Origin: an uncultured Collinsella sp.
GTDB lineage: Bacteria; Actinomycetota; Coriobacteriia; Coriobacteriales; Coriobacteriaceae
Direction of reading: 5' to 3'
Length of the DNA: 9,970 bases
Assembly (NCBI GenBank): GCA_900544645.1
Contig: UQWG01000060.1
Span: forward strand, 1 to 9,970
Below, in pieces: positions 4,030 through 9,970 of this stretch; position 1 is the stretch's first letter, and each line of letters begins with the position of its first letter. Both the position numbers and the translations under genes were made by a program. Below the pieces are notes generated by a model, which had not been told where the DNA came from, did no database searches, and was given only the letters and a program-made list of their open reading frames with translations.

Positions 4030-6279
4030 GTGAGCGATACAAAGCTAAAGCCAACGGCTAAAAAGCCCGCTACCCGTAAAGCCGCCCCGCACGCACCGGA
4101 GCTCACCAAGGACGATGTCTATCTGTTTGGCATCGGCACATGGGAGCGCAGCTGGGAAAAGATGGGCGCGCATCCTGACACGCAGCAGCGCACGCGCGGC
4201 TGGCGCTTTTGCGTTTGGGCGCCCGACGTAAAGAGCGTCCATGTCATTGGCGAATTTAACGACTGGGATGAGGAAGCCGACCCGCTGGTGCCCGTGCATA
4301 CGAGCGCTATTTGGGAAGGTTTTATTCCTGGCGCCGAGCAGGGCCAGCTCTATAAATATCTCATCGAGACCAACGAGGGCGAGAAGCTCTACAAGGCCGA
4401 TCCATACGCCTTTAAGGCCGAGTGCCCTCCGGGTACCGCGAGCGTGCTGTGGACCCTCGATGGCTACAAGTGGAACGACGCCGCGTGGCTCAAGCGCCGT
4501 GCCGGCCACAACCACATGTCGCAGCCGCTCAACATCTACGAGGTGCATATTGGCTCGTGGAAGCGCCACGGCGACGCGCCGCAGGGCGAGCCCGACGAGT
4601 ACGGCAACTACCCCGGCCCCATGGATCCCTTCCCCGCGCAGCGCGGCGAGTTTTACACCTACGACGACCTGTCGGTGGAGCTCGTGGACTACGTGCGCGA
4701 CATGGGCTATACGCATATCGAGGTCATGCCGCTTATGGAGCATCCCTTCGATGGCTCCTGGGGCTACCAGACGACCGGCTACTATGCCGCCACGTCGCGC
4801 TACGGCAACCCGCAGCAACTAATGCACTTTATCGATGCGTGTCACGAGGCGGGCATCGGCGTGATCATGGACTGGGTGCCCGGCGGTTTTTGCGCCGATT
4901 CCCACGGCCTTGCCACCTTTAACGGCCACATGCTGTTTGAGCACGAGATTCACCCCAACTGGGGCACGCACAAGTTTGACTTCGCTCGCGGCGAGGTCCG
5001 CTCCTTCCTGGTCTCCAACGTGCTGTACTGGCTCGAGAATTTCCACGTTGACGGCATTCGCATGGACGGCGTGTCCAGTATGCTGTACCTCAACTTTGGC
5101 ATCGACGATCCGGGTCAAAAGAAGTTCAACAAGTACGGTACCGAGGAAGACCTGGACGCCAGCGCGTTCATTCGCCAGGTCAACTGCGCCGTTGAGGCTC
5201 ACTTCCCCGACGTGATGATGATGGCCGAGGAGTCCACCGCGTGGCCGCTCGTGACCTACCCGCCGCAGGACGGCGGCCTGGGCTTCCACTACAAGTGGGA
5301 CATGGGCTGGATGAACGATACCCTGCACTACATGCAGACCGATTTTCCGTGGCGCCCCGGCAACCACGGGCTGCTCACGTTCTCCATCATGTATGCCTTT
5401 ACCGAGAACTTTATCTGCCCGCTGAGCCACGACGAGGTCGTGCACGGCAAGTGCTCGCTCATCGGCCGCATGCCGGGCGACTGGTGGCGCCAGTTTGCCG
5501 GCCTGCGCACGCTGGCTTTCTACCAGATGACGCATCCCGGTGCCAAGCTCAACTTTATGGGCAACGAGATCGGCCAGTTTATTGAGTGGCGCTACTACGA
5601 GTCCATCCAGTGGTTCCTGACCGAGGAATACGAGACCCATCGTCATCATCAGGCGTTTATCAAGGCGCTCAACCACCTGTACACCGCCGAGCCCGCCCTG
5701 TACGAGCGCGGCTACACCGACGACGGCTTTACCTGGATCGACGCGGATAACTCCAAGCAGTCCATCGTGAGCTTTGTGCGTCAGGGCGAGGACGTCGACG
5801 ACGACCTGGTGATCTTGATCAACTTTGACCCGGCGAGCTACGAGAGCTTCCGCGTGGGCGTGCCGCGCGAGGGTGACTGGGAGGTCATCTTTGATTCCGA
5901 CCGTCCCGAGTTTGGTGGCAGCGGATACGCCGGCGAGGAGCCCTACACCTGCTCGAGCGAGCCCTACCCCTGGAACGGGCAGATGGACTCCATCGAGATG
6001 AAGGTGCCCGGTCTGGCAGGTGTGGTACTTAAGCGCCGCGGTCCCAGCAGTTACAAGCCGCCCGTGGTCGAGAAGCCCAAGAAGGCGATGCGCAAGCGCG
6101 CGTCCTCGGTAAAGCCCAAGGCCGCGGCCACTGCCAAGAAGGCGACGGCTAAGGCGAAGGCTGCCAAGCCCGCTGCCAAGGCTACGGCCAAGTCCACCAC
6201 GGCCAAGAAGGCAGCCACCAAAAAGGCTGCTCCCAAGGCTAAGGCAGCAGCTGTTAAGGCTCCTGCCAAGGATGCGTAA
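4030..6279 (+). CDS. glgB: 1,4-alpha-glucan (glycogen) branching enzyme with K/A-rich tail
   Basis: GlgB cuts alpha-1,4-glucan chains and rejoins them as alpha-1,6 branches. From GTG 4030 (GGGA 6 nt upstream) it has 749 residues. ATG 4015 and 4018 and TTG 3970 are in-frame alternatives without good sites. Order: K/A-rich N-terminus (1-30), a CBM48-type glycogen-binding module with GWRFCVWAP and GEFNDWD (about 55-140), then the GH13 barrel. Catalytic residues are the Asp346 nucleophile in GIRMDGVSSM, the Glu400 acid in MAEEST and Asp468 in LSHDEVVHGK. In region I, DWVPGGF (281-287) has Gly286 where E. coli GlgB has a conserved His (DWVPGHF). Residues 676-749 form a histone-H1-like tail with 22 Lys and 27 Ala. 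It is cytosolic and first of the glg operon; E. coli GlgB is 728 residues. Confidence 0.95.
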   Translation: MSDTKLKPTAKKPATRKAAPHAPELTKDDVYLFGIGTWERSWEKMGAHPDTQQRTRGWRFCVWAPDVKSVHVIGEFNDWDEEADPLVPVHTSAIWEGFIPGAEQGQLYKYLIETNEGEKLYKADPYAFKAECPPGTASVLWTLDGYKWNDAAWLKRRAGHNHMSQPLNIYEVHIGSWKRHGDAPQGEPDEYGNYPGPMDPFPAQRGEFYTYDDLSVELVDYVRDMGYTHIEVMPLMEHPFDGSWGYQTTGYYAATSRYGNPQQLMHFIDACHEAGIGVIMDWVPGGFCADSHGLATFNGHMLFEHEIHPNWGTHKFDFARGEVRSFLVSNVLYWLENFHVDGIRMDGVSSMLYLNFGIDDPGQKKFNKYGTEEDLDASAFIRQVNCAVEAHFPDVMMMAEESTAWPLVTYPPQDGGLGFHYKWDMGWMNDTLHYMQTDFPWRPGNHGLLTFSIMYAFTENFICPLSHDEVVHGKCSLIGRMPGDWWRQFAGLRTLAFYQMTHPGAKLNFMGNEIGQFIEWRYYESIQWFLTEEYETHRHHQAFIKALNHLYTAEPALYERGYTDDGFTWIDADNSKQSIVSFVRQGEDVDDDLVILINFDPASYESFRVGVPREGDWEVIFDSDRPEFGGSGYAGEEPYTCSSEPYPWNGQMDSIEMKVPGLAGVVLKRRGPSSYKPPVVEKPKKAMRKRASSVKPKAAATAKKATAKAKAAKPAAKATAKSTTAKKAATKKAAPKAKAAAVKAPAKDA
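6055..6276 (+). repeat. Low-complexity repeats encoding the lysine/alanine tail of GlgB
   Basis: These 74 codons are largely GCC/GCT and AAG in AAK, KKA and AKA patterns, with Pro and Thr interspersed, ending in KDA. By count there are 22 Lys, 2 Arg and 27 Ala against 2 acidic residues, so the segment is strongly basic and probably disordered or partly helical. Similar tails occur on histone H1 and on actinobacterial HU proteins. The repeats could expand or contract by slippage. Confidence 0.85.
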
Positions 6280-6373
6280 CAAAGCCGTTACGGCTGTAAT
6301 TACCCGCCCCGACAGGGCGTAGGATACAAGTCATAACCGTTCCGGGAGAAACATCCCCGGGGGAAAGGAACGT
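6280..6373 (+). promoter_or_regulatory. glgB-glgP intergenic region with hairpins
   Basis: Short hairpins occur at 6283-6295 (AGCCG/CGGCT, 3-nt loop) and 6305-6319 (CGCCC/GGGCG, 5-nt loop); neither has a T-run, so read-through from glgB into glgP is expected. A further stem pairs CGTTCC (6338-6343) with GGAACG (6367-6372), enclosing most of the glgP Shine-Dalgarno region just before the ATG. I see no good separate promoter. Confidence 0.4.
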
Positions 6374-8800
6374 ATGAATAAGATCTTCGACAACAAGCAG
6401 GAGTTTACCGAGCTCTATCGCGATGCCGTCATGAGCATCAGCGGCAAGAGCGTCGAGGCCGCCAGCGACCTGGACCGCTTTAACGCCCTGGCCAAGCTCG
6501 TGGCCGAGAAAGCCCGCACCGTTGCCACCAAGAGTGACGCCCGTGTTACCGCCGAGGGCAAAAAGCGCGTGTACTACTTCTCGATCGAGTTTTTGATCGG
6601 CCGCCTGCTCGACAACTACCTGCTCAACTTTGGCGTGCGCGATATGGTCGCCGAGGCGCTCGACGACATGGGCTTTGACCTGTCCGTCATCGAGAACCAG
6701 GAGCCCGATCCGGCGCTGGGCAACGGCGGCCTGGGCCGTCTGGCCGCATGCTTCTTGGATTCCATGGCAGCCGAGGGCATTGCCGGCTACGGCAACGGCA
6801 TGCGCTACCGCTACGGCCTCTTTAAGCAGGAGATCGTCAACGGCAGCCAGGTCGAGGCCACTGACGAGTGGCTCACCCATGGCTATCCCTGGGAGGTCCG
6901 TCGTCAGGACAAGGCCGTGACCATCAAGTTTGGCGGCCATGTCGAGGGCTTTGAGGAGAACGGCCGCACGTTCTACCGCACGGTGGACACGCAGGATATC
7001 CTGGCCGTCCCTTATGACATCCCCGTGGTGGGCTATGCCGGTGAGACCGTCAACAAGCTGCGCGTCTGGGCCGCCGAGCCGGTCGAGGAGCACTTCGATC
7101 TGGAGGCCTTCAACCGCGGCGACTATGCCCTGGCAGACGCCGAGCGCGCCGAGGCCGAGGCCATCAGCGCCATCCTCTACCCCAACGACGCCGGCGAGCA
7201 CGGCCGTCTGCTGCGCCTAAAGCAGGAGTACCTGTTTGTATCGGCCGGCATCTACAGCCTGCTCGACACCTTTGAGAAGGAGCACGGCGCGAACTGGGAG
7301 CTGCTGCCGCAGTTTGTGGCCATCCACACCAACGATACCCACCCCGCCATGTGCGGCCCCGAGCTCATGCGCATCCTCATCGACGAGAAGAAGCTCGAGT
7401 GGGACGACGCCTGGAACATCGTGACGCAGGTCGTGAGCTACACCAACCACACCATCCTGCCCGAGGCTCTGGAGAAGTGGCCCATCGGCACGTTCTCGAA
7501 GCTCCTCCCCCGCGTGTACCAGATCATCGACGAGATCAGCCGTCGTTGGCACGAGTCGTTCGACACCACGCAGGAGGGCTGGCAGGAGCGTCTGCGCCAG
7601 ACCGCCATTCTGTGGGACGGCGAGATTCGCATGGCCAACCTGTCTGTGATTTGCAGCCATAGCGTCAACGGCGTAGCCAAGATCCACTCTGACATCATCA
7701 AGAACATTGTGCTCAAGGACTTCTATGCCCTGACACCCGAGAAGTTCAACAACAAGACCAACGGTATCTCGCACCGTCGCTTCTTTGCCGAGGCCAACCC
7801 CACCTACGCCAAGCTCGTGACCGAGGCCATTGGCGATGGCTGGCTGAAGGACGCCTTTGAGCTGGAGAAGCTCAAGGAGTTTAAGGACGACACCGAGTTC
7901 CTGAAGGCCGTGGGTGCCTCCAAGCGTGCCAACAAGGAGCGCCTTGCCGCCTACGTTAAGGCCGAGACCGGTCTGGTTATCGACCCCAACACCGTCTTCG
8001 ACGTTCAGGTTAAGCGCTTCCACGCCTACAAGCGTCAGCTCATGAACATCATGAAGGTGATGGACATCTACAACCGTCGCATCGCGGATCCCAACTTCCA
8101 CGTGACGCCGACGACCTTCATCTTTAGCGGCAAGGCTGCCTCGAGCTACACCTTTGCCAAGGAGACCATCCGCCTCATTAACTCCGTCGCCGAGGTCATC
8201 AACAACGATGCCCGCGTGAACGAGGTCATGAAGGTCTGCTTTATCCCCAACTTCCGCGTGAGCAACGCCCAGCTCATCTACCCCGCCGCCGAGATCTCGG
8301 AGCAGATCTCCACGGCCGGTAAGGAGGCCTCGGGCACGTCCAATATGAAGCTCATGATGAACGGCGCCATTACGCTGGGCACCCTCGACGGCGCAAACAT
8401 CGAGATTGCCGACCTGGCCGGACGCGAGAACGAGGCCATCTTTGGCCTGACTGCTCCCGAGGTCGAGCAGCTCTGGGCATCGAACAGCTACTTTGCGTGG
8501 GATACCCTCAACGGCGACCGCGAGCGCCTGGGCCGCGTGATGGACGAGCTTAAGGACAACACCTTTGCGGGTCTTTCGGGCAACTTCGAGAGCATCTACA
8601 ACGAGCTCATGAACAACAACGACCCCGACCTGGTCATGGCCGATTTCCGCAGCTACGTCGACGCCTGGGAGAAGCTCACGAACAGCTACGGCGACCAGGA
8701 GACCTGGAACCGCAAGGCGCTGCTCAACACCGCCTCCTCGGGATGGTTCTCGAGCGACCGCACCATTCGAGAGTACCGCGACGAGATCTGGCACGCGTAA
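6374..8800 (+). CDS. glgP: Glycogen/maltodextrin phosphorylase
   Basis: This 808-residue GT35 enzyme would cleave terminal alpha-1,4 links of glycogen or maltodextrins with phosphate, releasing glucose-1-phosphate, in the cytosol with pyridoxal phosphate. Family landmarks are VYYFSIEFLIGRLL (about 57-70), NGGLGRLAACFLDS (about 117-130), IHTNDTHPAMCGPELMRIL, FDVQVKRFHAYKRQ, and EASGTSNMKLMMNGA, in which Lys659 should form the Schiff base with PLP. Length is normal for bacterial phosphorylases (around 800). ATG 6374 follows AAAGGA with a 4-nt gap. It lies 94 nt after glgB in the same orientation. Oligosaccharide preference cannot be told from sequence. No broken motifs are seen. Confidence 0.96.
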   Translation: MNKIFDNKQEFTELYRDAVMSISGKSVEAASDLDRFNALAKLVAEKARTVATKSDARVTAEGKKRVYYFSIEFLIGRLLDNYLLNFGVRDMVAEALDDMGFDLSVIENQEPDPALGNGGLGRLAACFLDSMAAEGIAGYGNGMRYRYGLFKQEIVNGSQVEATDEWLTHGYPWEVRRQDKAVTIKFGGHVEGFEENGRTFYRTVDTQDILAVPYDIPVVGYAGETVNKLRVWAAEPVEEHFDLEAFNRGDYALADAERAEAEAISAILYPNDAGEHGRLLRLKQEYLFVSAGIYSLLDTFEKEHGANWELLPQFVAIHTNDTHPAMCGPELMRILIDEKKLEWDDAWNIVTQVVSYTNHTILPEALEKWPIGTFSKLLPRVYQIIDEISRRWHESFDTTQEGWQERLRQTAILWDGEIRMANLSVICSHSVNGVAKIHSDIIKNIVLKDFYALTPEKFNNKTNGISHRRFFAEANPTYAKLVTEAIGDGWLKDAFELEKLKEFKDDTEFLKAVGASKRANKERLAAYVKAETGLVIDPNTVFDVQVKRFHAYKRQLMNIMKVMDIYNRRIADPNFHVTPTTFIFSGKAASSYTFAKETIRLINSVAEVINNDARVNEVMKVCFIPNFRVSNAQLIYPAAEISEQISTAGKEASGTSNMKLMMNGAITLGTLDGANIEIADLAGRENEAIFGLTAPEVEQLWASNSYFAWDTLNGDRERLGRVMDELKDNTFAGLSGNFESIYNELMNNNDPDLVMADFRSYVDAWEKLTNSYGDQETWNRKALLNTASSGWFSSDRTIREYRDEIWHA

Positions 8801-8837
8801 AGGCGCGCGAGTTCCCTTATGCCAGCACGGCATTACT

Positions 8838-8868
8838 CGACGGGCGCGACCGAGCGCCGCGCCCGTCG
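8838..8868 (+). terminator. GC-rich hairpin between glgP and glgC
   Basis: Perfect 11-bp arms, 8838-8848 and 8858-8868, enclose a 9-nt loop. The stem is strong, but the following bases (CTAATGGGTTT) give only a poor T-tract. It may act as a partial terminator or as an mRNA-stabilising stem that sets different levels for glgP and glgC. A smaller hairpin, TGCC/GGCA at 8820-8832, precedes it. Confidence 0.45.
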
Positions 8869-8884
8869 CTAATGGGTTTAAGAA

Positions 8885-8911
8885 CATCGATGACAGAAGG
8901 AGAAATCGATG
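8885..8911 (+). promoter_or_regulatory. Translation initiation hairpin of glgC
   Basis: CATCGAT (8885-8891) is complementary to ATCGATG (8905-8911), so the glgC start codon would lie in a 7-bp stem while the Shine-Dalgarno sequence AAGGAG sits in the 13-nt loop. Another ATG at 8890 opens an 8-codon frame that overlaps the glgC start. Either could modulate translation; the stem is short, so the effect may be small. Confidence 0.35.
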
Positions 8912-9970
8912 AGTAAGAAAGAATGCATCGCGATGCTCCTCGCAGGAGGACAGGGCAGCCGATTGGGGGCACTCACCCAAAAGATCGCCAAGCCGGCGGT
9001 TAGCTTTGGTGGCAAGTTCCGCATTATCGACTTTTCGCTCTCCAACTGCTCCAACTCGGGCATCGACACGGTGGGCGTTCTGACGCAGTATCGCCCCTAC
9101 CTGCTGCATGCCTATGTGGGCTCCGGCGAGGCGTGGGATCTGGACAGCCGCGACGGCGGCGTGTCGATCCTGCCGCCGTACGAGACGCAGACCGGCGGCG
9201 CCTGGTATGCGGGTACGGCCGACGCCATTACGCAGAACCTCGACTACATCAAGGCCAACGACCCCAAGTACGTCCTGATTCTTTCGGGCGATCACCTGTA
9301 TCGCATGGACTACCGCAAGATGCTCAAGACGCACATTGAGAACAACGCCGACCTCACGGTGAGCGTTATGCCCGTGCCGTGGGAGGAGGCCAGCCGCTTT
9401 GGCATCCTGACCACCGACCCCGAGGACGGCCGCATCACCAAGTTCACCGAGAAGCCCGATAAGCCCGATTCGAACCTCGCGTCCATGGGCATCTACATCT
9501 TCTCGGCCGACGTGCTGATCGAGGCGCTCGAGGAGGACGCTCTGGACCAGCGCTCGAGCCACGACTTTGGCAAGGACATCATCCCCAAGCTGCTCGGCGA
9601 GGGCAAGCGCCTGTACAGCTACGAGTTCCACGGCTTTTGGAAGGATGTTGGCACCATCGCCAGCTTCCACGAGACCTCGATGGACCTGCTGGGCAACAAC
9701 CCCGAGTTCGATCTGTTCGACAAGCACTTCCCCATCATGTCCAACATCACCACGCGTCCGCCGCACTACATTGGCCCGGATGGTCGCCTGGACGACTGCC
9801 TGGTCTCCAACGGCTGCAAGATCTACGGCACCGCTCGCCACTCGATCCTTTCGACCGATGTCATCATCGAGGAGCGCGCCGTGGTCGAGGACTCCGTGCT
9901 GCTGCCGGGTGCGCACGTTAAGAGCGGCGCGCACATCTGCCGCGCTATTTTGGGCGAGAACTCCACGGTC
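8909..9970 (+). CDS. glgC: Glucose-1-phosphate adenylyltransferase (ADP-glucose pyrophosphorylase), 3'-truncated by window
   Basis: GlgC makes ADP-glucose from ATP and glucose-1-phosphate, the committed step of glycogen synthesis. The 354 visible codons include the nucleotidyltransferase signature LLAGGQGSRL (10-19), KPAVSFGGKFRIIDF (28-42), GDHLYRMDY (127-135), FTEKP (179-183) and GFWKDVGT (242-249). From about residue 290 the left-handed beta-helix begins (NGCKIYG, then VVEDSVLLPGAHV). The N-terminus resembles the Bacillus-type GlgC more than the longer E. coli type. ATG 8909 has AAGGAG 6 nt upstream. It lies 108 nt after glgP on the same strand; the frame is still open at the window end, and family proteins are usually about 380-430 residues. 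A glgD or glgA gene could follow, which I cannot see. Confidence 0.95.
   Translation, partial: MSKKECIAMLLAGGQGSRLGALTQKIAKPAVSFGGKFRIIDFSLSNCSNSGIDTVGVLTQYRPYLLHAYVGSGEAWDLDSRDGGVSILPPYETQTGGAWYAGTADAITQNLDYIKANDPKYVLILSGDHLYRMDYRKMLKTHIENNADLTVSVMPVPWEEASRFGILTTDPEDGRITKFTEKPDKPDSNLASMGIYIFSADVLIEALEEDALDQRSSHDFGKDIIPKLLGEGKRLYSYEFHGFWKDVGTIASFHETSMDLLGNNPEFDLFDKHFPIMSNITTRPPHYIGPDGRLDDCLVSNGCKIYGTARHSILSTDVIIEERAVVEDSVLLPGAHVKSGAHICRAILGENSTV

Noticed and set aside
4819..7201. Two long minus-strand open frames (4819-6282 and 6254-7201)
   Set aside because: Both are antisense shadows of glgB and glgP with low-complexity, family-less translations.
8890..8916. 8-codon frame MTEGEIDE overlapping the glgC start
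   Set aside because: It lacks a ribosome binding site of its own; its ATG arises from the ATCGATG repeat. Mentioned only as part of the glgC start-region structure.
7217..9934. 905-codon open frame on the minus strand, antisense to glgP and glgC
   Set aside because: It mirrors the GC-rich codon bias of the plus-strand genes, has a Val/Leu/Gly/Asp-rich composition with no recognisable domain, and crosses the glgP-glgC junction. The plus-strand genes are unmistakable.
1..9970. CRISPR array, rRNA, complete insertion sequence or integrase gene
   Set aside because: No regularly spaced identical repeats, no rRNA-like sequence and no transposase or recombinase motifs were seen in the window.

Overview
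The window looks like chromosome from a high-GC Gram-positive gut actinobacterium. A Coriobacteriia member such as Collinsella is my best guess, inferred from GC-rich codon use, GlgB/GlgP/GlgC sequence character and a lysine/alanine-rich protein tail; I could not run a search. It has two parts of different character: an accessory-looking left fifth (about 1-2100) with lower GC and one broken gene, and an ordinary metabolic right part (about 2110-9970) that is densely coding and GC-rich.

Left part. Positions 1-780 hold no gene I can support, but contain a large nested hairpin (72-167) and four G-runs spaced exactly 42 nt apart (392-521). At 790-823 a SOS-box-like palindrome with the core GAAC-N4-GTTC abuts an extended -10 promoter; a good ribosome binding site and a 19-codon ORF follow at 859-929. 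Next is a RhuM-Fic (death-on-curing type) gene, 1032-1967, intact except for one in-frame amber codon where a tryptophan is expected. A tRNA-Ala(GGC) gene on the minus strand, with its own promoter and terminator, marks the boundary and is a plausible integration site.

Right part. On the minus strand a HAD-family phosphatase gene is followed 9 nt later by a thiamine pyrophosphokinase gene (thiN), apparently one operon. Divergently, on the plus strand, lie glgB (branching enzyme), glgP (glycogen phosphorylase) and glgC (ADP-glucose pyrophosphorylase, cut by the window end). Together these make the glucosyl donor (GlgC), branch the polymer (GlgB) and release glucose-1-phosphate (GlgP). The synthase gene is not in view and may lie downstream.

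The HAD-glgB intergenic region is the regulatory centre. It contains several TGGTAAAAC-type half-sites, one pair forming a perfect 10-bp inverted repeat that touches the -35 elements of two divergent promoters, followed by a roughly 200-nt glgB leader rich in hairpins. GlgB itself is unusual: it lacks the conserved His of GH13 region I and carries a 74-residue histone-H1-like tail.
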